From: Campanula takesimana
Taxonomy: Eukaryota; Streptophyta; Magnoliopsida; Asterales; Campanulaceae
Direction: 5' to 3'
Assembly (NCBI GenBank): GCA_026119855.1
Contig: JAOWBW010000086.1
Coordinates: forward strand, 1,826,407 to 1,890,406
DNA length: 64,000 bases
Below, in pieces: positions 54,429 to 64,000 of this stretch (positions are counted from its first letter, which is position 1; every line of letters starts with the position of its first letter). The translations under genes were made by a program, and so were the position numbers. A model generated the notes under the pieces. The model was not told where the DNA came from and searched no databases. It worked only from the letters and a program-made list of their open reading frames with translations.

Positions 54429-56170
54429 ATGCCTGATTATTTTTCATTCTCCACATCAATTCTAATCATCATCCTCTTCTTCAATGGCTGCTCAACAATG
54501 GCAATGGCTGTGCCGGGTGAGTAATTTCTCTCCTTGTGTACATTTTGTATGTTACATTTTCCTTATTAATGCATGTATATTATGTATGTTACATGTTACT
54601 AAGTTTGTTAAATATCTTTATGATCTTAGGTGGGGGTTTCGCAACCGGGGTTATTGATTTAGGAGGATTATTAATACGACAAGTATCAACGTTCAATCAA
54701 ATTTGGGTATCATCCGAAGGGGGACTGGATAATCTTGGTGCAACGTATTATGAACCAACTTCAATACCGGAGGGTTTTTTCGCGTTAGGTTCATACGTAA
54801 AATCCAACAATGATGTTAAATTATTTAGATTCGTCATTGTTGCTAAGGATGTTACAAATGACACATCAAAACCTATTTTGAAACCTCCAATTGATTACAC
54901 TATTGTTTGGAGGAGTAATTATAGTAACGGTCCAAATACTGGTAGTGGTCATATCTGGCTTCCGGTTCCTCCAAACGGGTACGGTTGGGTACGTTGTTAC
55001 GAACACGTCAGAAAAGCCTTTACATGAGAAAGTTTGGTGTGTCAGAACAGATTATACTGATGTGGCAGATTTTGATACGTTGGTTTGGGGTTCGGGTGAT
55101 GGGTTCAATGTGTATGGCTCTAGACCACATCATGATAGGGCTATAGCGACGGGCGCATTCGTAGCCCAAAATGGTGGGTGGGGGTCTAGTACACAAATTT
55201 TGGCTAGTTTGAAGAATTTGAATGATGAATTAAATAGTATGCCAAGTTTGGACCAAATTAGATCATTGGTTCAAACTTATTCCCCAGTTATTTATTTTCA
55301 TCCGAACGAAAAATATTTTCCATCCGGAGTGCAGTGGTTTTTTTCAAATGGGGCACTTTTGTACCAAAAGGGTAATGAATCGAACCCGAGTCGTATATAC
55401 CCTAATGGCGCGAACCTCCCACAGGGAGGATGGAATGATGGGACACATACTGGCTGGACCTGCCGACTGATGGTTCAGCTAAAGAAACGGTCAAAAAGGG
55501 TAGTTTAGAGAACTCCGGGGTGTATTTACATGTTAAGCCCATGAACCGAGAGACATTTACAGATATTGCCATTTGGGTTTTTTACCCTTACAATGGGGGA
55601 CATACGCTTAAGTTGAAGTTTATAAGTATTGGTTTGGGAAGGATAGGTGAGCATGTTGGTGATTGGGAACATGTCACACTAAGGATTAACAATTTTAACG
55701 GCGAATTATCTAGTGTGTTATTTTCGCAACATGGCAAGGGCCAGTGGGTAGACGCGTCACAGCTCGAGTACTATGCCGATAAAAAGCCGATTGTTTATTC
55801 GTCACTGCACGGCCATGCGGCGTACCCGCACGCGGGATTGGTGTTGCTAGGGGGTGTAAAAGGGATATGACTGAGGGATGATTGTGCAAAGGGTAACATG
55901 ATGGATACAGGGGTGAACTATGTGATTGTGGCAGCTGAGTATTTGGGGTCAAAAGAAATTGTTGAACCACCATGGTTAAACTATGCTAAAGGGTGGGGTC
56001 CAAAAATTGACTATGATCTTGATAATGAAATTAGAATAGTGGAGAAATTTTTACCGGGTATATTAAAGAAATTATTTCAGAAAATAGTTAGGGCTATACT
56101 TCGTGAGGCATTGGGTGAAGATGGGCCTACTGGGCCTAAAATGAAAAATAGTTGGACTGGGGATGAATAG
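54429..56170 (+). pseudogene. DUF946 / Vps62-family protein, pseudogene
   Basis: Exon 1 (54429-54516) encodes a likely signal peptide (MPDYFSFSTSILIIILFF...). A 113-bp intron (54517-54629, GTGAGT...TTAG) follows. Exon 2 carries the family pattern: GGGFATGVIDLGG, YYEPTSIPEGFFALGSY, PPIDYTIVW, HIWLPVPPNGY, then YSPVIYFHPNEKYFPSGVQWFF, IGEHVGDWEHVTLRINNF, SSLHGHAAYPHAG and VAAEYLG. Three breaks: a small deletion near 54980 (fits 5 nt), a 2-nt insertion near 55445 and a TGA at 55868-55870 where Gly is expected. All are downstream of otherwise conserved sequence, so decay is recent. Plant members are of unknown function; the name comes from similarity to yeast Vps62. Confidence 0.88.
54517..54629 (+). 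other. intron of the Vps62-like pseudogene
   Basis: Donor GG/GTGAGTAAT and acceptor GATCTTAG/GTGG. Joining restores a Pro-Gly-Gly-Gly-Phe reading across the junction. T-rich, 113 bp. Confidence 0.7.
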
Positions 56171-56646
56171 AGTTTAAAAGAATTTAAATAAAAAAATAAT
56201 AATAATTTTACAGTTGTTTGTTATCTCCATGATTCTGCTCTGCAGGAATTTGTGTCTCCTAAAATGAAGTTATTTTAATGGAAGAAAGGAAATATTATAC
56301 TCTTATGTTTCGAATTGATAATCCCGCTTATTTTAAGGTTAATATGATTAAATTATAATTATAGGTATTAAAAAATAATTATTTCAATGATGTTTTGAAA
56401 CTCGTTATTCATACACCATTAGTTCAAAATGATTTTTTTAGTTTTCATCATAACACACAAACCAATCTAAATTATTGATCATTGTTCTTCAATTATATTA
56501 AAAACTAAAACATTGGCTGTGGCTGAACAAGAAATTTTAAGATTTATTGGGGAAAAAATTAACATGTAGAATATTGGTATAAAAAGGGGTCAAAATGATA
56601 TCAGTGTATTATGAATTAGTTTTACCAAAGTAATGGGGGTCAAATA
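56171..56646. other. 3' flank of the Vps62-like pseudogene, no gene
   Basis: AT-rich. AAATAAAAAAATAATAAT at 56186 could serve as a polyadenylation region. Nothing else until the gypsy LTR. Confidence 0.5.
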
Positions 56647-58736
56647 TGTCGCGCCCCGTACCCGTGGTCCTACTTGGCCCCACGCTCGGGACACGAACGG
56701 AAGACGTTATAAAACCTTTTAGAAAATTTTTCGAAATGTCCTTTTAGAAAGTGGCACAAAAACACACTTGAAGTTCAAAGACTTCACTTAACTTGAAACA
56801 AACTTTTACAAACACTTTCACGACGAAAGTACTTAGCCCGAAGGCTTACAAACTTTTAAACAAATGTACATACATCAACCTTTACCAAAATAGATGGAAC
56901 CATAAGAAAGTACGGGTACTCTACCCAAAGGGTTTACATTTACATAATGTAACCTTCAACAAAACAAGTCCCAACTCTTACCAAACCAACGTCCTCCCGT
57001 GCTAAGTGTCCTATCCCCTGGACCCGCCTTTATCTAAAACAGTAAACAAATAAGGGTGAGAATAAATCTCAGTAAGCTACTAAAATGCAACTACGTTACA
57101 TGCTGATATGATGATCATAAAGAAACAATATCAACAAGTAAGCATATAGCATATAACATCAACTCATATATCACATTAGTCACATAGCCCACACTCCGGT
57201 GGATACCAAAGCCAAGGTTTAACCAATAACCATAACTGATGAGAATACCAACTGAGAAACCCATCAGAGAAAACCATCTGAGCAGCATAAATAGCTGAAG
57301 CCGTCGGGATCCCGAAAACCAAACCATAACCAATAGAACCAAGTAACCAGAGAGGGAAATATGACACAAAGTCATAACCCAAATACTCACCAAAGGGAGC
57401 AATTCATCCCATCCAAGGCCAATCTGGACTGGGGAAACTAGAAGGCACAGTGGACACCTTATAGTGAACTTGGCTTGTGTGCCACTATAATTCTCCCACC
57501 GCCTGACTCACAAGCTCCAATGGAAAACCTTATAGTGGACTTACCTGTACCACTATAATTCTTCCATTGGCTGACTCTACAACAAGACCAGCTGGACTTT
57601 TAACAAGAAGCACAGTAATGAATACTTGCTAAACAAAACCCGGGGCATTTAATCCAAGAAGGAATTAAGCCAAATACATCACAAGATGCACACGAAAGAT
57701 TTCTCATAAAGAGTCCATAAAAAAAGACATTTAATCCATTACTAACATTCCACAACAATCATCTAAGTACTTTAGGACACTACCCAAAAACTAGACCAAG
57801 GTTGATCTCTAAACTCCTTAGTTGAAAACTCTAAACTTTTTCAGACAACTGGGCGGTCGCCCAAACAGGGCTGTGCGGCCGCCCAAAATGCTCTGACCCA
57901 AGAAGAAAACCCTTCAGATAGATGTGCGGCCGCACACCCATTTTTGGGCGGCCGCCCACATCACCCGGCAGTCCTAAAAACTTAACCAAAGTTTGCTCCT
58001 TTTGTTTCACAAGCATAACATATATATGCTACACAACTTAAGTAACTTTTATTAAGGATACAAATTGCATTCCCAAACCATTACAACACTCAGCTCAAAC
58101 CAAGTCTATATACTCCCTTTGTCCCAAAATTACAAGTATAGCAAATATTACCCAAATCACAAAATTAACAAGTAGGAGTATCATATATAGCATATATGAC
58201 TATTTTAACATTTAAAGGGGAATTAGTAAGTTACCTAGTTCCGGAAAAAGTATCGCTGAAATAAGTTTTGTTCGGCTAGAAATGACCTACTCGACGCCCT
58301 GATCATTTTTATAAAATTAGTTTTTAAAACGGGTAAGTAAATAAAAAGAATTAAATCGAAATGGGTTGAACTTACCTTTTCTCCTAACCCTAACTGAGAC
58401 GTAGAAGAATGTTGCAGAAGAAAGTTTTGCACAGTGAAGGAAGAAAGAAAGGAAAGTTTCCTTTAATATCTTACCCATTCTTTACATTTTGGTCACCCAA
58501 CTTCTAAAGTTAACACTTTAGCCCTTAAACTTACATTTTCAACTAGGACCCTAAAGTTTCAACTTAATCATTTAACTCCTTTAATCATTATTTTTATTAA
58601 CTAAGTAAATAATACAAATAATCAAGTATGATATGCAAATCATAAAATATGATGCAACACATAATATGCACATATAAGTCAAATAAAAATCCCCAAAAAT
58701 ATAAAATAAATAGGGACGGGTTTTGGGGTCGCTACA
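56647..58736 (-). repeat. 3' LTR of the chromovirus
   Basis: 2090 bp; in element sense it starts TGTAGCGACCCC and ends GGGGCGCGACA. Contains a GC palindrome cluster (57851-57958), two CACTATAA(G/T) blocks with shared flanks (57456-57495, 57527-57562) and a Stowaway-like word near 58111. Confidence 0.93.
57851..57958. promoter_or_regulatory. cluster of four GCGGCCGC-type palindromes in the LTR
   Basis: GGGCGGTCGCCCA (57851-57863), GTGCGGCCGCCCAA (57873-57886), TGTGCGGCCGCACA (57923-57936, perfect) and GGGCGGCCGCCCA (57946-57958, perfect core). They alternate GTGCGG and GGGCGG arms around a shared core. I find no convincing TATA box just downstream in element sense, so a promoter role is open. 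Confidence 0.6.
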
Positions 58737-58754
58737 ATCACTCCCCCTTAAAGA
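58737..58754 (-). other. polypurine tract of the chromovirus
   Basis: On the minus strand TTTAAGGGGGAGTGAT directly precedes the LTR start TGTAGCGACC. Typical for plant chromoviruses. Confidence 0.9.
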
Positions 58755-58776
58755 AAATTCGTCCCGAATTTTAGGG

Positions 58777-61700
58777 TTACTTACTGAGGCCCTCAAACAA
58801 CCAAGGGTACTTCCTCTCGATCTCTTCCCGAAGTTCCCAAGTCGATTCCTCCACATTGTGATTCCTCCACACAACTCGAACAAGAGGGATACTTTTGTTT
58901 CTCAATTCTTGCACCTTCGAATCAATGACTTGGACCGGATGTTCCTCATAAGACATACTCGGCTCAATATCCTCGGGAACCTCAGATAGAACATGAGAAG
59001 AATCATACACATACTTCCGAAGCATAGAAACATGAAACACATTATGAATCTTATTAAGAGAAGGAGGTAATGCAAGACGATAAGCCCGATCCCCCACTCT
59101 TACAAGAATCTCAAATGGACCAATAAACCTCGGAGCAAGCTTGCCTTTCTTCCCATATCTTCGAATACCAACCTTAGGGGAAACCTTCAAAAACACAAAG
59201 TCACCCTTTTCGAACTCAAGGTCTCGCCTCCGATGATCAGCGTAGCTTTTCTGTCTACTCTGGGCAGTACTCAAACGATCTCGAATAAGTTTAACCTTCT
59301 CAACTGAATCATTAACCATCTGAACACCCCAAATCTTGGCTTCTCCCACTTCATCCCAACAGATAGGAGACCGACATTTCCTTCCATACAAGGCTTCATA
59401 AGGAGCCATCCCAATACTGGACTGAAAACTGTTATTATAAGCAAACTCTACGAGAGGCAAATGAATATCCCACGAATTTGAAAAATCCACTGAGCAAGCC
59501 CTCAACATATCCTCAAGAATCTGGATAGTTCTCTCGGACTGGCCATCTGTTTGAGGATGAAAAGCTGTACTAAATCTCAACTCTGAACCCAAAGCCTTTT
59601 GAAATGCTTGCCAAAACCGAGATGTGAATCTAGGGTCACGATCAGATACAATGCTCACTGGAACTCCATGTAACCTCACGATCTCATTAATATACAAGGT
59701 TGCAAGCTTTTCCATAGAATAACCGATCTCAATAGGTAGAAAATGAGAAGACTTTGTCAATCTATCAACAATCACCCAAACCGCATCAAACCTTCTTCGA
59801 GTACGAGGTAACCCTGTCACAAAATCCATGGTAACATGTTCCCACTTCCATTCCGGAATCTCTAATGGTTGAAGCAATCCTGCAGGCCTTTGATGTTCAG
59901 CTTTAACTTGTTGACATGTTAAGCACTTGGATACATAATCCGCTATCTCTCTCTTCATATTATTCCACCAAAAGTGTTGCTTCAAATTCTGATACATTTT
60001 AGTACTCCCGGGATGAATAGTATACTTTGATTTATGGCCTTCATCAAGAACTTGGCGTTTAATCCCATCAACATTAGGCATACACAAGCGACCCCTGAAA
60101 GTCAATACCCCTTCAGAACTGAGTGAGAAATCCTCAAATTTACCTTCTTTGATTTTATCCATAATCTTTACCAATTCCGGGTCATCCTTCTGAGCTTCCT
60201 TTATTTGTTGAACTAAAGTTGGAAATACTCGAATGTTCGCAAAAATAGCTCCATGTTTAGATTCATAAGGACTCCAATCTCGAGCATCCTCCAACATCTT
60301 CCATTCCCGCACCATCAATGAAGCTACATAAGACTTCCGGCTAATAGCATCAGCTACCACATTTGCCTTGCCCGGATGATAGGAAATTGTACAATCATAA
60401 TCCTTCAATAGCTCCATCCATCTTCGTTGTCTATTATTCAACTCTTTCTGGGAGAAAAGATACTTCAAACTCTGATGATCTGTGAAAATCTTAAACTTTG
60501 CTCCGTAAAGATAATGTTTCCACTTGTGTAATGCAAAGACAATAGCTGCAAGCTCCATGTCATGGGTAGGATAATTCTGCTCACTCGGAGTCAACTTCCT
60601 CGAAGCATATGCAATCACCCTTCCATTCTGCATTAATACACACCCAAGGCCTTCTTTAGAAGCATTACTATAGATTACCAAATCATCATTACCATTAGGT
60701 AGGGCGAGAATAGGAGCTGTAGTCAATCTCTTCTTCAACTCTTCAAAACTAGCTTGACACTTTTCATCCCATACATAAGGAATATTCTTTCGAGTCAACT
60801 GAGTCAAGGGAGTTGCAATCTTAGAAAACCCCTCAATGAACCTTTTGTAGTACCCCGCTAAACCCAAGAAACTTCGAATTTCTGTAACCGATTCTGGCCT
60901 CCTCCAATTCACAATAGCCTCAACTTTGGATGGATCAACTGATATACCTTTATTGGAGATCACATGCCCAAGAAAAGATACTTCATTGAGCCAAAAAGCA
61001 CATTTACTGAATTTAGCAAACAACTGCTTCTCACGAAGAATAGATAAAACCATTCGCAAATGCTGTTCATGCTCCTCCCGGGACTTGGAATAAACCAGAA
61101 TATCATCAATAAATACAACCACGAAGGTATCAAGATAAGGTTTAAAGACTCTGTTCATCATATCCATAAAAACAGCCGGAGCATTAGTCAACCCGAAAGG
61201 CATAACAAGAAACTCATAATGGCCATATCTACTACGAAAAGCAGTTTTAGAAATGTCTTCAGAACGGATTTTCAACTGATGGTACCCACTCCTCAAGTCA
61301 AGTTTTGAAAAGACAACTGACCCTTGAAGTTGATCAAATAAATCATCAATATGAGGAAGCGGATATTTATTCTTTATAGTTACCTGATTCAGCTTTCTGT
61401 AGTCAATACACAGCCTCAAGGACCCATCTTTCTTTTTAACAAACAATACTGGAGCTCCCCACGGGGATACACTAGGACGAATGAATCCTCGATCAAGTAA
61501 CTCTTGCAACTGTACCTTCAACTCTTTCAATTCAGCTGGGGCCATTCTGTAAGGTGCCTCAGATATAGGAGCCGTACCTGGAAGTAAGTCAATACAGAAC
61601 TCTATTTCCCGGTCAGGAGGCATAGTATACTCAGAAGAAAATACATCTGAAAATTCTTTAACAATAGGCACATCCTCAATATCAGGAACCCTTTTAGTAG

Positions 61701-62280
61701 TATCCAAAACACTAGCCAAATACCCCGCACAACCACGGTTCAACAACTTTCTAGCCTTCATATAAGAAATAATTCTAATCTCTCTACCCCAAGGAACAGT
61801 TTCAAAAGAAAACTTAAGAACATTAGGGATAGAAAATGTGACCACTTTATTAGCACAATCAACAGACGCATGATATTTACCCAACCAATCCATACCCAAG
61901 ATAACATCAAAATCTTGTAATGGTAAAATAACTAAATCAGCAGGTAAAACATGCTCACGTATATGCACATCACAAGAATGCAACACCTCATTGGTCACCA
62001 AACACTCCCCTATAGGAGTTGACACCTCTAACACATAAGGCAGAGATTCAGAAGACTTATGCAATCGAGAAGCAAAATGCACAGACACATAAGAATGCGA
62101 TGAGCCAGGGTCTATAAGTGTACGTGCCCTCAAACTAGACACAGAAATAATACCTCCTATCACATTAGAGGACTCCGAAGCCTGCTGCTGAGAAATAGCA
62201 AAAACACGACCCTGAACCTTAGGCTTGCCTGAGGAATCCCTCTTCTGACCCTGAGAGGACCCAACCACACTTCCCGATGC
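58777..62280 (-). CDS. pol: chromovirus pol: protease, RT, RNase H, integrase, chromodomain
   Basis: One uninterrupted frame of about 1163 residues, ending at TAA. Counting from the GTG at 62268: protease LIDPGSSHS (D53); RT LDLRSGYHQ (D324) and FIDDILVYS (D388, D389); RNase H IYSNASKEG at 531-539, ELAAI (E572) and FTDHQS (D597); integrase zinc finger H745, H752, C782, C785 and D,D35E residues D815, D876 and E912; a C-terminal chromodomain (about 1107-1155, VQVIDSKVQELRN to VEESTWE). The first RNase H Asp is Asn535. The chromodomain should steer integration to marked chromatin. There is no ATG near the start: the frame continues from gag through one TAA. Confidence 0.95.
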   Translation of the reverse strand, partial: ASGSVVGSSQGQKRDSSGKPKVQGRVFAISQQQASESSNVIGGIISVSSLRARTLIDPGSSHSYVSVHFASRLHKSSESLPYVLEVSTPIGECLVTNEVLHSCDVHIREHVLPADLVILPLQDFDVILGMDWLGKYHASVDCANKVVTFSIPNVLKFSFETVPWGREIRIISYMKARKLLNRGCAGYLASVLDTTKRVPDIEDVPIVKEFSDVFSSEYTMPPDREIEFCIDLLPGTAPISEAPYRMAPAELKELKVQLQELLDRGFIRPSVSPWGAPVLFVKKKDGSLRLCIDYRKLNQVTIKNKYPLPHIDDLFDQLQGSVVFSKLDLRSGYHQLKIRSEDISKTAFRSRYGHYEFLVMPFGLTNAPAVFMDMMNRVFKPYLDTFVVVFIDDILVYSKSREEHEQHLRMVLSILREKQLFAKFSKCAFWLNEVSFLGHVISNKGISVDPSKVEAIVNWRRPESVTEIRSFLGLAGYYKRFIEGFSKIATPLTQLTRKNIPYVWDEKCQASFEELKKRLTTAPILALPNGNDDLVIYSNASKEGLGCVLMQNGRVIAYASRKLTPSEQNYPTHDMELAAIVFALHKWKHYLYGAKFKIFTDHQSLKYLFSQKELNNRQRRWMELLKDYDCTISYHPGKANVVADAISRKSYVASLMVREWKMLEDARDWSPYESKHGAIFANIRVFPTLVQQIKEAQKDDPELVKIMDKIKEGKFEDFSLSSEGVLTFRGRLCMPNVDGIKRQVLDEGHKSKYTIHPGSTKMYQNLKQHFWWNNMKREIADYVSKCLTCQQVKAEHQRPAGLLQPLEIPEWKWEHVTMDFVTGLPRTRRRFDAVWVIVDRLTKSSHFLPIEIGYSMEKLATLYINEIVRLHGVPVSIVSDRDPRFTSRFWQAFQKALGSELRFSTAFHPQTDGQSERTIQILEDMLRACSVDFSNSWDIHLPLVEFAYNNSFQSSIGMAPYEALYGRKCRSPICWDEVGEAKIWGVQMVNDSVEKVKLIRDRLSTAQSRQKSYADHRRRDLEFEKGDFVFLKVSPKVGIRRYGKKGKLAPRFIGPFEILVRVGDRAYRLALPPSLNKIHNVFHVSMLRKYVYDSSHVLSEVPEDIEPSMSYEEHPVQVIDSKVQELRNKSIPLVRVVWRNHNVEESTWELREEIERKYPWLFEGLSK

Positions 62281-63237
62281 TTACATCCTATACTTAGGGC
62301 AATCCCTCTGAAAATGTCCTAACTGACCACAGTTCAAACACTTGCCCTGCTTCTTCCAACATCTCTCTTCTGAATGCCCTTCTTTCTGACAATAATTACA
62401 AACTCCTCTGCTTTGACTCCCTGAAGTGTTACTTTGATTTCTATTACCTGACTGTCTTTGAGAAGACCCTTTGAATTGTGAAGATCCACCTTGATTTCCT
62501 CGATTATCACCACGTTGTGGTTGCCTAACTTGCTTCCCAGCGCCTAACAATTCCATTTTCCTTTTATGTTCCTCAATGTCATGCTCCACCTGGTAAGCTC
62601 GATCCACTGCATCCTGAAAATCTTGCAACTTATGGGATACTAGCTGAGTTCTAATCACGGTTTTCAAACCTTTCACAAACCTTGTAGCCTTCCTCTCCTC
62701 AGTTGCCACTAGGTGAGTACAATACCTGGACAACTCTGAAAATTTAGCTGAATATTTAGCAATTGACATAGAACCTTGCTCCAAGTTAAGAAATTCCATC
62801 TCCTTCCTGTCTTGATCTACTCGAGGAATGAAGTGTTCTTTGAACTTTCCCAGAAAATTCTCCCAAGTGTAAGGTACATGAGTCTCATCCCATTTTGTTT
62901 TCAAAGCTTTCCACCAATGCTCAGCCGCTCCATTCAGTTTATAGGTAGCAAACCTGACTTGATCTTCCTCCGAACATCTCAAACCATCAAAGATCTTTTC
63001 CATCGATTCAATCCACCTTTCAGTTTTAGATACATCGGGCTCTCTATCATACTCCATAGGCTTCATTTTCAGAAACTGTTCTAGGCCATATCTTGGTGGT
63101 ACCTGTTCCCTTTCTTGCCTCTGATCACTTAAAGTTTTCATCGCTGCTTCAAACATTCCCTGAAACATAATTCGAGCCTCTTCTCTGGCATCCCCTTGCC
63201 CCGAAGAGCCGGCCTGATCTCCGTCAGTTTCACCCAT
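62281..63237 (-). CDS. gag: chromovirus gag, 318 aa
   Basis: ATG at 63237. It has a retrotransposon gag core (FATYKLNGAAEHWWKALK, FKEHFIPRV, EFLNLEQGSMSIAKYSAKF, ATRFVKGL), a basic Gln/Ser/Asn-rich linker, then two CCHC zinc knuckles: CNYCQKEGHSEERC (residues 280-293) and CLNCGQLGHFQRDC (300-313). It ends PKYRM-TAA. The next codons are in the same frame as pol. Gag forms the particle and packages RNA. Confidence 0.95.
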   Translation of the reverse strand: MGETDGDQAGSSGQGDAREEARIMFQGMFEAAMKTLSDQRQEREQVPPRYGLEQFLKMKPMEYDREPDVSKTERWIESMEKIFDGLRCSEEDQVRFATYKLNGAAEHWWKALKTKWDETHVPYTWENFLGKFKEHFIPRVDQDRKEMEFLNLEQGSMSIAKYSAKFSELSRYCTHLVATEERKATRFVKGLKTVIRTQLVSHKLQDFQDAVDRAYQVEHDIEEHKRKMELLGAGKQVRQPQRGDNRGNQGGSSQFKGSSQRQSGNRNQSNTSGSQSRGVCNYCQKEGHSEERCWKKQGKCLNCGQLGHFQRDCPKYRM

Positions 63238-63330
63238 TTTTAATGAATACCTGCATCAAACACTCAACGCTACTCACTCTATACTCTACTACCCTCCTAG
63301 GTCATTTAGCCATTCTAGACCATCTACAAC

Positions 63331-63347
63331 CTAGCTCTGATACCAAC
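63331..63347 (-). other. primer-binding site of the chromovirus
   Basis: On the minus strand TTGGTATCAGAGCTAGG follows the 5' LTR end GCGCGACA by one base. It matches the initiator-Met tRNA PBS. Confidence 0.95.
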
Positions 63348-64000
63348 TGTCGCGCCCCGTACCCGTGGTCCTACTTGGCCCCACGCTCGGGACACGAACG
63401 GAAGACGTTATGAAACCTTTTAGAAAATTTTTCGAAATGTCCTTTTAGAAAGTGGCACAAAAACACACTTGAAGTTCAAAGACTTCACTTAACTTGAAAC
63501 AAACTTTTACAAACACTTTCACGACGAAAGTACTTAGCCCGAAGGCTTACAAACTTTTAAACAAATGTACATACATCAACCTTTACCAAAATAGATGGAA
63601 CCATAAGAAAGTACGGGTACTCTACCCAAAGGGTTTACATTTACATAATGTAACCTTCAACAAAACAAGTCCCAACTCTTACCAAACCAACGTCCTCCCG
63701 TGCTAAGTGTCCTATCCCCTGGACCCGCCTTTATCTAAAACAGTAAACAAATAAGGGTGAGAATAAATCTCAGTAAGCTACTAAAATGCAACTACGTTAC
63801 ATGCTGATATGATGATCATAAAGAAACAATATCAACAAGTAAGCATATAGCATATAACATCAACTCATATATCACATTAGTCACATAGCCCACACTCCGG
63901 TGGATACCAAAGCCAAGGTTTAACCAATAACCATAACTGATGAGAATACCAACTGAGAAACCCATCAGAGAAAACCATCTGAGCAGCATAAATAGCTGAA
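63348..64000 (-). repeat. 5' LTR of the chromovirus (partial)
   Basis: Begins TGTCGCGCCCCGTACCC and is cut by the window end. It corresponds to 56647-57300 of the 3' LTR. Confidence 0.95.

Larger units (their letters stand above)
56647..64000 (-). mobile_element. Ty3/gypsy chromovirus (Tekay/Del type), young, runs off the window
   Basis: 3' LTR at 56647-58736, polypurine tract, pol, gag, PBS, and the 5' LTR starting at 63348 and leaving the window. The 653 bp of 5' LTR that can be compared match the 3' LTR with one difference noticed (TATAAAACC versus TATGAAACC), so insertion is very recent. Pol order is PR-RT-RH-INT-chromodomain. Two changes may disable it: a TAA between gag and pol, and Asn in place of an RNase H Asp. 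Confidence 0.95.

Noticed and set aside
57115..57402. 95-aa hydrophobic minus-strand frame in the gypsy LTR
   Set aside because: Fully inside the LTR, overlapped by another frame and repeated at the window end; no independent gene evidence.
58111..58185. Second Stowaway MITE in the gypsy LTR (TACTCCCTTTGTCCCAAAATTAC)
   Set aside because: Only one terminus is seen; no matching inverted end with TA was found, so it is at most a fragment.

Overview
This is nuclear DNA from a seed plant, most likely a eudicot. It is AT-rich, has no operons and no protein-coding gene that looks functional in the host, and most of it is nested transposable elements. Two decayed plant-type genes survive: a plant self-incompatibility S1-family (SPH) remnant near 41.2-41.6 kb and a DUF946/Vps62-family pseudogene at 54.4-56.2 kb. 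I cannot name the species.

Layout. 1-2.3 kb: remnant of a Ty3/gypsy Tat/Ogre-type element (114-bp tandem repeats, LTR, PBS-like site). 2.3-3.5 kb: MULE/FAR1-like remnant. 3.5-14.5 kb: a complete but decayed copia Sirevirus on the minus strand (TSD GCAAC), which carries an extra divergent pair of ORFs between pol and its 3' LTR. 14.5-15.6 kb: long inverted-repeat foldback element. 15.6-20.4 kb: old repeat-derived DNA interrupted by a 1483-bp copia solo LTR (TSD CAAAG). 20.4-30.4 kb: a non-coding copia-type element, minus orientation (TSD AATAA). A 3.8-kb Helitron sits in its interior, and its upstream LTR holds a 321-bp solo LTR (TSD GATGC) that itself holds a 1-kb Helitron. 31.6-40.7 kb: a non-autonomous hAT (TSD TCTCTATC) split by an 8.06-kb copia (TSD AGTTT) whose LTRs are nearly identical but whose gag-pol is dead. 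42.0-46.2 kb: a non-autonomous Sirevirus-like element (TSD GGTTT). 46.65-46.91 kb: Stowaway MITE. 48.0-52.3 kb: broken Tork-type copia, minus strand. 53.2-54.2 kb: a third Helitron of the same family. 56.6 kb to the window end: a young Ty3/gypsy chromovirus (Tekay/Del type), minus strand, with almost intact gag and pol.

How it fits together. Target-site duplications fix six LTR or hAT insertions and Helitron end signatures fix three more, so the order of several insertions can be read. Defective elements (no ORF, or dead ORFs) with well-preserved LTRs imply mobilisation in trans. The Sirevirus and the small 42-kb element share an LTR block and a recurring short word, so they may be helper and dependent.

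The most unusual pattern is that six of the LTR families here carry pairs or clusters of short motifs, GC-rich palindromes in most of them, shortly upstream of a TATA box. A seventh carries the strongest palindrome cluster but has no clear TATA box. The motif sequence differs by family while the layout is the same.
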